Shown one piece after another: positions 8,584 through 15,674 of a DNA stretch of 64,000 nucleotides. The position numbers and the translations under genes are program-made. The DNA lies in assembly GCA_943367755.1 (NCBI GenBank), contig CALRKB020000017.1:1-64000 (forward strand), in the 5' to 3' direction. Position 1 is the stretch's first letter, and the number at the start of each line of letters is the position of its first letter. The DNA comes from PCC-6802 sp943367755 (GTDB lineage Bacteria; Cyanobacteriota; Cyanobacteriia; Pseudanabaenales; Pseudanabaenaceae). The notes under the pieces are model-generated. The model made no database searches. It saw nothing but the letters and a program-made list of their open reading frames with translations, and was not told the DNA's origin.

Positions 8584-8787
8584 TTAGCTCATCTCAGTTA
8601 CGGACATGATATATTTTTTAGTTTCGTCGTCTGAAGCTGAAAGAATAGATAAGAAAGCTTTTTTACTGAGTAGTAACTCATCTGGGGTGAAAGAAAAATC
8701 AACGCCTAGCGTCAAACCGAGTTCATCCATCAGAAAATTTTTAATAAAGCTGGTTTCACCTTCACTTTCGTTTGGATAGCTGTGCAT
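8584..8787 (-). CDS. Small hypothetical protein
   Basis: A 67-residue acidic protein with no recognised family. A plausible ribosome site (AAGGGG, 6 nt upstream of ATG 8787) supports translation. The C-terminal half (LLLSKKAFLSILSASDDETKKYIMSV) looks helical; there is no signal peptide or membrane segment. It lies convergent to dnaN, 37 nt from its stop, and is divergent from the EVE gene. The reading frame is not a shadow of any other gene. It could be a lineage-specific small protein; confidence rests on the ribosome site and clean isolation. Confidence 0.45.
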   Translation of the reverse strand: MHSYPNESEGETSFIKNFLMDELGLTLGVDFSFTPDELLLSKKAFLSILSASDDETKKYIMSVTEMS

Positions 8788-8959
8788 TTTTATTCCCCTT
8801 GTATTTGCTAATTTCGGCTTTGTAAGATTATTCTGTCATGGTTACCCAATGCTAGATTCCTCCCACAGGGCTATGCGGTTGGGTTAAGTGCGATCGCACG
8901 ACAGGATGAAATGTTAGGCCTCTTGTTAATTTAAGTGATAGTTTGAGGAAAGATATTGT

Positions 8960-9370
8960 ATGGCTTATTGGCTGCTGAAAAGCGAACCGCATGTGTATTC
9001 CTATGCTGATTTAGAGCGTGATGGTACAACTGTGTGGGACGGCGTTAACAATAATCTGGCACTCAAACATATCCGTACTATGTTACCCAAAGATCTGGCT
9101 TTGATATACCATACTGGTGATGAAAGACAAGCCATGGGAATTGCTGAAGTTATAAGCACTGCCTACGCCGATCCTAAGCTCGACGATCCTAAGCGAGCGG
9201 TGGTGGATATCAGAGTCGTAAAAGTATTACCCCAGCCAGTGACCTTGGCACAAATAAAGCAAGATCCTAGCTTTGAGGGCTTTGACCTGCTACGCATTTC
9301 GCGTTTATCAGTTGTCCCAGTTTCCGCAGCTCATTGGCAGCGGATTTTGCATTTAGCGGCCGCTAATTAG
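8960..9370 (+). CDS. EVE domain-containing protein
   Basis: A 136-residue EVE (DUF55) protein: AYWLLKSEPHVYSYADLERDGTTVWDGV at the start, LALKHIRTMLPKDLALIYHTGDERQAMGIAEV, and the closing LLRISRLSVVPVSAAHWQRIL. EVE domains are PUA-like folds that bind modified bases in DNA or RNA. Free-standing bacterial versions resemble human thymocyte nuclear protein 1. The aromatic cage regions (W4, the SEP motif, and the W in TTVWDGV) are present. The stop codon overlaps the end of the convergent DUF2997 gene by 4 nt. No modification or restriction partner lies alongside, so the ligand is unknown. Confidence 0.9.
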   Translation: MAYWLLKSEPHVYSYADLERDGTTVWDGVNNNLALKHIRTMLPKDLALIYHTGDERQAMGIAEVISTAYADPKLDDPKRAVVDIRVVKVLPQPVTLAQIKQDPSFEGFDLLRISRLSVVPVSAAHWQRILHLAAAN

Positions 9371-9582
9371 AATTGCTGCTCGTACTGCGTTTCAGTTTCG
9401 GCGATCGGGAGATCGCTACTTTCGTAATATTCCGGTAGCATCTCGCGGTTGGTGACTTGGCCTAAGGAAGCTTCGAGCGCCGATGTGGTTCCTAGGCAAG
9501 TATTACTATTACCGTCAATCACGCGCTCGGTAATTTTGCCATCTTGATCGATTAAATATTCAATTTTCTGATACTCAGACAT
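9367..9582 (-). CDS. DUF2997 domain protein
   Basis: A 71-residue protein with the DUF2997 pattern: QKIEYLIDQDGKITERVIDGNSNTCLGTTSALEASLGQV followed by a short acidic tail. The family is widespread in cyanobacteria and usually sits beside the DUF1257 (Ycf35) gene, but Ycf35 is not next to it here. The single Cys in the core is conserved in the family as I recall it. The function is unknown. The gene is divergent from the moaA region and overlaps the EVE gene tail by 4 nt in convergent orientation, leaving no room for a conventional terminator between them. Confidence 0.8.
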   Translation of the reverse strand: MSEYQKIEYLIDQDGKITERVIDGNSNTCLGTTSALEASLGQVTNREMLPEYYESSDLPIAETETQYEQQF

Positions 9583-9805
9583 CGCGATCGCTCCTTCTTT
9601 AAACGGATTGGTGGTAGTTTTTGCAGTTAACTTTGTGGATAGTCTGCTTGATATCCAATCAATACCAGTTTAGCTCGACTATAGTTGGTTGTAAGCGCTT
9701 TAGTTTAGTCATAAGACATAATTTCCCCCAACCTATGCTGCCTCGGGTTAAGATGCAGGCAGGCGATCGCTTGCTCATTTTTGGCACACCAGAGGAAATT
9801 TTTCT

Positions 9806-10789
9806 GTGAATACAGTTGATTATCTACGCATTAGTTTGATCGACCGCTGTAATTTTCGGTGCCAATATTGCATGCCGGAAGGAGCTGAGCTTGACTACAT
9901 TCAGACGCAGGAAATGCTCACTAATGCAGAACTACTTGTGCTTTTGCGCGAAGTGTTTATGCCACTGGGATTTCATAAGTTTCGTCTGACAGGCGGCGAA
10001 CCGCTACTGCGACGGGGCGTTGTGGACTTAGTTGGAGAAATTGCTGGCTTGCCAGGTACCGCCGACCTATCCATGACGACGAACGCCTACTTGCTTACCG
10101 ATCTAGCACAACCTCTCTATGATGCTGGGTTGCGACGCATTAATATTAGTCTCGACTCGCTCGATAAGGATATCTTTCGCCAAATTACCGGACGCGATCG
10201 CTGGGAAAAAGTTTGGCAAGGCATTCAAGCCGCCCATACTGTCGGTTTTGATCCCCTGAAGCTGAATGTTGTAGTTATTCCAGGCGTAAACGATCGCGAA
10301 ATTTTGGATCTGGCGGCACTGAGCATCGATCGCGCTTGGCATGTCCGCTTTATTGAGTTTATGCCGATCGGCAATACGGATTTATTCGAGCATAAAGGCT
10401 GGGTAGATTCTGCGACATTAAGGCAACGGATTAGCGATCGCTATGGTCTGATAGAAAGCAACTGTCGCGGTAATGGCCCTGCGGATGTATTTCAGATTCC
10501 TGGCGCAAAAGGCACGCTGGGTTTTATCAGTCAAATGTCAGAATGCTTTTGCGATCGCTGCAACCGGATGCGCCTTGCTGCTGATGGGTCCCTGCGCCCT
10601 TGCCTGCTGAATGAGTCTGGTCAAATCGATCTGAAGACGGCGCTACGCAACGGCGATCGCTATGCGGTACTGCGAATGCGGGTGCGGGAATTGCTGGAAC
10701 TCAAAGCAGAGATTAATTTTAAAGATCGCGATCGCGGCACGGGCGAGCAAAAAACATATCAGCGCACGATGTCTCAGATTGGTGGCTAA
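9806..10789 (+). CDS. moaA: GTP 3',8-cyclase, molybdenum cofactor biosynthesis
   Basis: A 327-residue radical-SAM enzyme catalysing the first step of molybdopterin synthesis. The N-terminal 4Fe-4S motif is Cys15-x3-Cys19-x2-Cys22 (CNFRCQYC). The second, GTP-binding cluster is carried by Cys249, Cys252 and Cys266 (FCDRCNRMRLAADGSLRPC). The protein ends in Gly-Gly, the conserved tail needed for substrate turnover. RLTGGEPLLR and ISLDSL are further signature stretches. The start is GTG 9806. moaC and other moa genes are not in the window, so moaA stands alone here. Confidence 0.96.
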   Translation: MNTVDYLRISLIDRCNFRCQYCMPEGAELDYIQTQEMLTNAELLVLLREVFMPLGFHKFRLTGGEPLLRRGVVDLVGEIAGLPGTADLSMTTNAYLLTDLAQPLYDAGLRRINISLDSLDKDIFRQITGRDRWEKVWQGIQAAHTVGFDPLKLNVVVIPGVNDREILDLAALSIDRAWHVRFIEFMPIGNTDLFEHKGWVDSATLRQRISDRYGLIESNCRGNGPADVFQIPGAKGTLGFISQMSECFCDRCNRMRLAADGSLRPCLLNESGQIDLKTALRNGDRYAVLRMRVRELLELKAEINFKDRDRGTGEQKTYQRTMSQIGG

Positions 10790-10792
10790 ATT

Positions 10793-11014
10793 ATGACCAC
10801 AACATTAGCAGTTACAGAAGCGATTGATTCCATTCGGAAAGCTGAATCTATATTCAATCTCAGGTGCATAGATGATTCGCAGTTTTTCCCTGAATGGTTT
10901 GAACATATGCTTCTACTATTCCCAACTGTAGGAAACTCTAATATACTTGACTCAACTCCCAATGTTTTTAGGGAAGTTCATTCGATAAAAGCTATAGGGG
11001 GGAGCGCGTGTTAG
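10793..11014 (+). pseudogene. N-terminal fragment of an HsdR_N-type restriction nuclease gene
   Basis: A 73-codon frame whose first 40 residues (MTTTLAVTEAIDSIRKAESIFNL, DDSQFFPEWFEHM) resemble the N-terminus of cyanobacterial HsdR_N / type I restriction subunit-like nucleases, as I recall that family. After FEHM the sequence diverges (LLLFPTVGNSNILDS) and stops, with no nuclease core. It starts 3 nt after moaA and overlaps the next gene by 7 nt. It looks like a decayed remnant rather than a functional small protein. The assignment is from memory of the family start and is only moderately certain. Confidence 0.45.
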
Positions 11015-11583
11015 ATAATCTGATCGAACAGACTTTGGCGTGTTTGACCGAAATTGACCGAGAAACCACCGCATTCCAAACGGCAACGGGTGTGCAATGT
11101 CCATCTGGTTGTGGTATGTGCTGTCAAAATCCTGAAGTTGAGGCAACACCTCTAGAGATGTTACCGATCGCGGTGGAACTGTCTCGACAAGGGCAATTAA
11201 GTCAATGGTTGGAACGAGTTGAAGCAGTGGAAGCCAAGGGAATTTGTGTATTCTATCAGAGCGATCGCTTAATTCCTGACAATGGTCGCTGTAGCATCTA
11301 TGCCTGGCGACCGTCTCTGTGTCGCCTATTTGGATTTGCCGCGATCGCCAACAAGCAAGGCGAACCCGAATTAGCTGCTTGCAAAAAACATAAGGAGAGC
11401 ATACCTGAAGTTATTAAACAAGCACAGGAAGCCATCGCGAATGGATTGCCAGTTCCTCAGTTCGCCGACTTTACGATGCGATTGGGAAATCTCGACCCGA
11501 ATTTGGGACGCGAACCTCTGCCCATTAATCAGGCATTAAAAGTAGCGATCGAACGAGTGGGATTGCTGATGCAATATGGCTAG
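11008..11583 (+). CDS. YkgJ family cysteine-cluster protein
   Basis: A 191-residue protein of the YkgJ / UPF0153 family (putative Fe-S or zinc-binding). The N-terminal motif Cys31-x3-Cys35-x2-Cys38-Cys39 (CPSGCGMCC) and the later GRCSIYAWRPSLCRLFGF and AACKKHK supply the usual set of cysteines. The start is GTG 11008 with a GGGGGG-rich ribosome site just upstream; no ATG start gives the full family length. The reaction is unknown. Some relatives are linked to protein or rRNA modification. The 3' 109 bp (11461-11569) recurs in diverged form at 12531-12633, evidence of a past duplication around the hemerythrin gene. Confidence 0.85.
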   Translation: MLDNLIEQTLACLTEIDRETTAFQTATGVQCPSGCGMCCQNPEVEATPLEMLPIAVELSRQGQLSQWLERVEAVEAKGICVFYQSDRLIPDNGRCSIYAWRPSLCRLFGFAAIANKQGEPELAACKKHKESIPEVIKQAQEAIANGLPVPQFADFTMRLGNLDPNLGREPLPINQALKVAIERVGLLMQYG

Positions 11584-11671
11584 AATTGATGGGCTTTTCA
11601 CTCATTTTTCAGTAACAGGATTTCGACTGTAAACTTTTTCCACCTGTAAATTTTTCATTGATAGGCTTTAT

Positions 11672-11739
11672 GTACGGGCAGGTTTAGCAAGGACTTTTGC
11701 TTGGCACTGGTAGCGCTTGGACAAAACCTGCCCCTACGG
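11672..11739. repeat. Short imperfect inverted repeat, MITE-like
   Basis: TACGGGCAGGTTTA at the left is mirrored by AAAACCTGCCCCTACGG at the right, giving about a 13-bp imperfect stem around a 40-nt centre. Elements with GGGGCAGGTTTT ends are dispersed in many cyanobacterial genomes, as I recall. It sits in the roughly 290-bp gene-free stretch between the ykgJ and hemerythrin genes; nothing else notable is seen there. Confidence 0.5.
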
Positions 11740-11876
11740 CAATGGATTTTTTACAGCAAGAACTTTTTTCTTTAATCTAGATTAATCTTTCTCTATTATC
11801 TTTTGTGTAAGTCTTGGTATATATTAAGACAAGTATATTCAGCCAAAAGCTTCTCGACTTCAATGGTGGTTTAACT

Positions 11877-12512
11877 ATGACTAGGGTTAACGTATATTCT
11901 GCAATGCACAAGGCACAACGCAAGCGCATGTTCGATCTTGCTTCAGACATGGGTAGAGCGGATTTTGAAGACACTTCAACTGTAAATCGTTTGCGTGCCG
12001 ATTTGGAGCGCATCATTGCGAATTTACGCGAGCACGCCCAGTATGAGGAGAATTTCGTGCATCCTCTGTTTGCGGAAGTCGGTGCGGCAGGACAGGAACC
12101 GCTACAGTCTTTGCACGACGAGCATAATGCCCTGGGAATCTTACTTGAAGCGATTGAAGCGCGAGTGAAAGATAACTTCGATGCGAAGCTGTATGCCGAT
12201 ATCAATCGGCTGATTGCTACCTATCTGATTCACATCGATAAGGAAGAAACCGCACAAGAATCATTGCTGTGGCCGAATTTTGACAATGCCAGGATGGCGG
12301 GTGTGATGGAAACGGCTCGCCTCAATACCAGTCTCCCACAGGCAATGGAAAATCTGCGATTTATGCTGCCATGTTTGAGCGTAGCCGAAGCTACTGGTTT
12401 CTTGCTAGCTGCTAAAGCGACGGCACCTGCACCCGCTTTCCAAGCTGTTTGCGAAGTGGCAAAGCAAGTTATGCCAGCAGATGAGTGGGCGATAATTTCA
12501 GCCAAACTTTAG
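11877..12512 (+). CDS. Hemerythrin HHE cation-binding domain protein
   Basis: A 211-residue protein (ATG 11877 preferred: it has a GGTGGT ribosome site, and the 21 residues upstream are not family-like). The four-helix hemerythrin bundle is shown by the diiron ligands in REHAQYEENFVHPLF, LHDEHNAL and YLIHIDKEETAQESLLWP. The first motif is spaced as in bacterial HHE proteins rather than classical oxygen carriers. The C-terminal third is helical and continues the scaffold. Possible roles are oxygen, nitric oxide or iron sensing or storage. The gene is flanked by the ykgJ gene and its diverged 3' copy, so it may have been inserted or duplicated together with them. Confidence 0.85.
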   Translation: MTRVNVYSAMHKAQRKRMFDLASDMGRADFEDTSTVNRLRADLERIIANLREHAQYEENFVHPLFAEVGAAGQEPLQSLHDEHNALGILLEAIEARVKDNFDAKLYADINRLIATYLIHIDKEETAQESLLWPNFDNARMAGVMETARLNTSLPQAMENLRFMLPCLSVAEATGFLLAAKATAPAPAFQAVCEVAKQVMPADEWAIISAKL

Positions 12513-12530
12513 GGTTAAAACCCCTTAATT

Positions 12531-12633
12531 TTCTGACTTTACAATGCGATTGGGAAATCTCGATCTGAATTTGGAATGCGAACATCTTTCCATTAATCAG
12601 GCTTTGTAGCGATCGAACGAGTGGGATTGCTGA
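12531..12633 (+). pseudogene. Diverged duplicate of the ykgJ 3' end
   Basis: This 103-bp stretch aligns with 11461-11569 at roughly 85% identity by eye, with two small gaps. Shared blocks include ATGCGATTGGGAAATCTCGA, CATTAATCAGGC and AGCGATCGAACGAGTGGG. The reading frame is kept (DFTMRLGNLDLNLE.. INQAL) until a stop at 12606-12608. There is no upstream part of the gene. The antisense strand supplies the last codons of the ABC ATPase gene to the right. Confidence 0.8.
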
Positions 12634-13459
12634 GTTCCCTATTCCAGGATTCTGGGTTGAAGTATAAGGCTTGTTCGGTTTTGACTAACTCAGGGGTGCG
12701 GAGCGTCAACCGTTGCAGCCCCAGATCTGCTTTCAGTTCTGCTGGTGTACCTATTTGCTGAATTTGCCCGTCGTAAATCATGGCAACGCGATCGCACCGT
12801 TCTGCTTCATCGAGATCGAGAGTAGCAACGACGACGGTAATGCCCTGCTCTGTTAAGCTTGCCAAAATATCCCAAAATTCGCGACGAGCTATGGTGTCTA
12901 CGCCTGTGGTTGGCTCGTCCAGCAACAGAACTTGCGGTTCGGAAATCAGCGCACAGCAGAGGGCAAGTTTCTGCTTCATGCCGCCCGAAAGCCGACCCGC
13001 AAGGCGATCTCGAAAGCGATCCAATTGCATCTGCTTGAGATATTTATTGCGTCGTCCCTCTACCTGGTTTTCAGGTACAAGTCGCAGTCCAGCACTGTAA
13101 TTTATGTTTTCTTCAACACTGAGGTCTGGATAAAGCGAAAATTGTTGTGTGAGATATCCAGTATAGTTGCGGGCATCTCTAGCAGGAAGTCCCAAGATCC
13201 ACACTTCTCCTGCCGTTGACTCCATCACGCCACCCAGAATATTAAAGGCCGTTGTCTTTCCAGCTCCATCAGGGCCAATTAGTCCAAACAATTCTCCTCG
13301 ATTGACTTCCAAGTCGATGCCTTGCACAGCAGAAGTTTTGCCATAGTGCTTGTATAGCTTTTGGACGCGAACCGTCACAATATCCAAAGTTTGGGAAGAT
13401 ACATTGAACAAACCTTTCCTATCAAGAACTTTAGCCTTATAACTCAATACCATATACAA
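12593..13459 (-). CDS. ABC transporter ATP-binding protein (YbhF-like), truncated
   Basis: A 288-residue ATPase. It has Walker A GPDGAGKTT, signature LSGGMKQK, Walker B VLLLDEPTTGVD, and ATLDLDEAERC where the H-loop would be (no His). GPDGAGKTT and the missing His are features of the first ATPase half of YbhF-type, two-domain exporters of about 580 residues. Here the protein ends soon after the first domain. Its last 13 or so residues (SNPTRSIATKPD) are encoded by the antisense of the duplicated ykgJ fragment, so the second half and any permease genes were probably lost by recombination at about 12633. It may no longer form a working exporter. The start is uncertain; the domain begins near residue 29. 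Confidence 0.75.
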   Translation of the reverse strand: MYMVLSYKAKVLDRKGLFNVSSQTLDIVTVRVQKLYKHYGKTSAVQGIDLEVNRGELFGLIGPDGAGKTTAFNILGGVMESTAGEVWILGLPARDARNYTGYLTQQFSLYPDLSVEENINYSAGLRLVPENQVEGRRNKYLKQMQLDRFRDRLAGRLSGGMKQKLALCCALISEPQVLLLDEPTTGVDTIARREFWDILASLTEQGITVVVATLDLDEAERCDRVAMIYDGQIQQIGTPAELKADLGLQRLTLRTPELVKTEQALYFNPESWNRELSNPTRSIATKPD

Positions 13460-13484
13460 GTAAGAATGAGTAGTAGGAAGTTTT

Positions 13485-13560
13485 GACCTGAGCTTAGAAT
13501 AGGCTAATAGTTTGAGGAAGTTGTGAGGAAACCGAGGAAATTGTCAGGGAACGATTAAAG
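13485..13560 (-). promoter_or_regulatory. Direct-repeat operator/promoter element, copy A
   Basis: A run of GAGGAA-type repeats at about 10-nt intervals (TTGAGGAAG, TTGTGAGGAA, CCGAGGAA, TTGTCAGGGAA) lies 26 nt upstream of the truncated ABC gene. On the coding strand this reads as repeated TTCCTC. A related 76-bp sequence lies upstream of the exporter operon at 21468-21543. Short direct repeats at one-helical-turn spacing are typical of OmpR/PhoB-type response-regulator sites. The regulator is not identified. Confidence 0.5.
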
Positions 13561-13757
13561 TCATAGATGATAACCTAAGCTCAGTATATACGAGTATTCA
13601 TCTATACGGAGGTTCTTGAAACCTATGAAGATTTAGGCAAGAAATTTTCTGACAACCTACCATCTGTAGATAAAAATCGCCAATCTTAATAGAAACAATT
13701 GTTTCTACTAGATGAACTATAGAGAAGTCGCACTCTTTAAATTTCTCACATTACGTT

Positions 13758-13824
13758 GTGTTAGCCGGAAATTTTCCGTATAATCATCCAATAAAAGGTG
13801 TTACCCAGAAATTTTCCGTATAAT
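13758..13824 (+). repeat. Tandem 27-bp repeat with TATAAT boxes upstream of the DUF4238 gene
   Basis: Two copies (13758-13784 and 13798-13824) with a 40-bp period differ at 2 positions. Each contains AAATTTTCCG and ends in TATAAT. The first carries the 11-bp palindrome GGAAATTTTCC. The second TATAAT lies 35 nt before ATG 13860, a good distance for a promoter, so the array may be a tandem promoter or operator. The rest of 13561-13757 shows nothing recognisable. Confidence 0.55.
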
Positions 13825-13859
13825 AACTAGTTAGCTACCACCTGTAGATTATCGATACA

Positions 13860-14759
13860 ATGAGTGATCCAAAACTGCATCATTATGTGCCCCGTTTCTA
13901 CCTTGAGAATTTCCGTGATGAGTCTGGGTATTTCTATGTATGGGATAAGGTTTCGCGGAAAGTGTATAGTACCTCTCCAAAAAACGTAGCTGCAGGTACT
14001 CATTTCTATCGTGTTCCTGAATTTATTGGCTCACAAGAAGTAGATCCGTTATTTCTGGAAAAAGATTTGGCTACTTTGGAAGGGCGTACAGCAGATATTT
14101 TAAATGAATGCCTACATTTACTTGATCAAATGGAGCCGCTTCAGTTTCTTCAAATGGGCGATGAAGAACGCTGGACTTTGTCTTCCTACATAGCCATTCA
14201 ATTTCTTAGAACTTCTGAACAAAGAGAAATTCTTGGCATGTTTGCGTTGGCCAATGGATTTTATAAGGAGGGGCTGTCTCCAGATGAAAAAGTTAATCTA
14301 CATGCTCAGATGCTTTGTAGTGGTGGTCTAGTTGAGTCTATATCAAATCGTATCTTTGAATCAGTTTGGTTGTACGCTAGGAATAAAACTCAAACTCCCT
14401 TTTGGACATCAGATAATCCAGTCGCTTTCAAAACTGGTGATAATAAAATGTGGCTAAAAGGGCCTGGTATTTTCTCCAGTGGAAGTTATGTAGTTTTACC
14501 GCTTACACCAGAATATGTTTTGTACTGTCATGAACCAGAATTCTGGTCAGATCTTAAGAAAATAGACTCAGCTCTATCTCCAATAGAGTTGACTGATGAA
14601 ATGGTGCAACATGAAAATGCTGGTCAAGTATTCATGGCTACTCGACATTTGATATCACGACATAATGATTTTGCTTGGGCAGATGAGTTTGTGGAAAGCA
14701 TTGGCACAGATATGTATGCACCAGAAGACGCTACTATTAAGCTAGAGTCAATCGACTAA
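13860..14759 (+). CDS. DUF4238 domain-containing protein
   Basis: A 299-residue protein beginning with the family hallmark HHYVPRFYLENFRD, followed by GYFYVWDK and the KNVAAGTHFYRV block. The central WTLSSYIAIQFLRT helix and late TSDNPVAF and YVVLPLTPEYVLYCHEP segments also fit DUF4238. The family is scattered among bacteria and phages, often in genomic islands, and has no proven activity; a nuclease or toxin-like role has been suggested only by context. The gene stands alone between long noncoding stretches, preceded by the tandem TATAAT repeat, and its codons look AT-richer than its neighbours. Recent acquisition is plausible. Confidence 0.8.
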   Translation: MSDPKLHHYVPRFYLENFRDESGYFYVWDKVSRKVYSTSPKNVAAGTHFYRVPEFIGSQEVDPLFLEKDLATLEGRTADILNECLHLLDQMEPLQFLQMGDEERWTLSSYIAIQFLRTSEQREILGMFALANGFYKEGLSPDEKVNLHAQMLCSGGLVESISNRIFESVWLYARNKTQTPFWTSDNPVAFKTGDNKMWLKGPGIFSSGSYVVLPLTPEYVLYCHEPEFWSDLKKIDSALSPIELTDEMVQHENAGQVFMATRHLISRHNDFAWADEFVESIGTDMYAPEDATIKLESID

Positions 14760-15106
14760 GTTGGTAGTTTGCTTTACCCCATCTCATTAGTCAGGTTTCA
14801 TTTTATGAAGTCACATTGTTTGAGTTTATCTCGGTGCTAACCCCTCACCGCAGCGGACGTGCTGGTGATCGCACTGTCTTTTTGTGCCTCGTAGCGCCTT
14901 TTGCACGCTGCTAGCCTCACTGCCGTTGTGCCGCTTGCATCCTGGATTGGGGGCAGTTGAAAAGTGCTCTATTTGAGTTCAATATTAAGTACGTTAAAGT
15001 TATCGATGATGCAATGTAGCTAAGAGCGCGACTGCTAATGGCTTTTAAGCATCTGTAAGCTTCATATAATCGTTTAAAGACTTACTTTGAAGAGTTCTAA
15101 GTTCTA
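14760..15106. other. Gene-free stretch with a possible decayed recombination site
   Basis: No coding frame was recognised. At 14832-14858 a CGGTG/CACCG hairpin around CTAACCCCT is followed by GCAGCGGAC, a string that also occurs in the attC-like stem-loop at 15496-15504. The right-hand half of such a site was not found. The remaining sequence shows nothing clear. Confidence 0.3.
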
Positions 15107-15469
15107 ATGAAAAACCTTGCACCAAATATTTTTCGACAGCGACTGCTCATCGAAGGTTTTTACACAACTGACATGAGCGAAGAAGTTTTAGAGAAATATC
15201 TTCTTAATGTTGCCGAGCATCTTGACCTTCGTACTTATGGCAAACCGACTATTTTCTCACCAGTATCCGGTATGGGTCGAGATGAGAATGCAGGATACGA
15301 TGCTTTTGTTCCGTTGATTGACTCTGGTATTTCGGCCTATGTTTGGAGTAGTGCACGTTTTTTCTCGATTGTGATTTACACTTGCAAAGGTTTTGCTGAA
15401 CAGGCAGCAATTGAATTTACACGAGAATACTTTGCAGTATCCGAGGAGATAGTTAGTGCATCATTCTGA
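15107..15469 (+). CDS. S-adenosylmethionine decarboxylase (SpeD)-like pyruvoyl enzyme candidate
   Basis: A 120-residue protein aligning with SpeD from start to end. DSGISAYVW..ARFFSIVIYTC lines up with ESHLAIHTWPEYGYAAVDVFTC of the classic enzyme. The self-processing Ser is kept (Ser73, preceded by Asp72 instead of Glu) and so is the catalytic Cys (Cys93). The residue matching the processing His68 is Tyr78, and the His after the Ser is Gly74. SpeD homologues with altered pockets are known to have become arginine or ornithine decarboxylases, so the substrate here may not be S-adenosylmethionine. No polyamine genes are adjacent. The gene is isolated, followed by an attC-like stem-loop, and may be a mobile cassette. 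Confidence 0.7.
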   Translation: MKNLAPNIFRQRLLIEGFYTTDMSEEVLEKYLLNVAEHLDLRTYGKPTIFSPVSGMGRDENAGYDAFVPLIDSGISAYVWSSARFFSIVIYTCKGFAEQAAIEFTREYFAVSEEIVSASF

Positions 15470-15483
15470 CATCTGCGCTGCAC

Positions 15484-15559
15484 AACAATTCAAATGCAGC
15501 GGACAGTTGAGAGGCACTTTGTTTCATTTGCTTCTCTGCCGCCGCTGGTTTAAGTCGTT
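15484..15559. repeat. attC-like imperfect stem-loop
   Basis: The outer arms AACAATTCAAATGCAGCGG (15484-15502) and CCGCTGGTTTAAGTCGTT (15542-15559) pair over about 18 bp, with one extra G and otherwise only G-T type mismatches. An inner stem GAGAGGCA (15509-15516) with TGCTTCTC (15529-15536) follows after short unpaired spacers. Two-part stem, bulged base and spacer match the folded form of integron attC sites, but the outer motifs are not perfect RYYYAAC/GTTRRRY. No integrase gene is in the window. Confidence 0.4.
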
Positions 15560-15674
15560 CTACGGCTTTGGTTACAGATTGTGACAGTACTTTGAGAAGC
15601 CTTAGTGGGCGTTTGAGACTGTGTTATCTTGATTAGAAATATCTGTAATCTGCCGCAATTAGTAGCCCTAAGTT

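Noticed and set aside
11777..12205. 142-codon minus-strand frame
   Set aside because: Antisense to the hemerythrin gene, Ser/Arg-rich, no homology.
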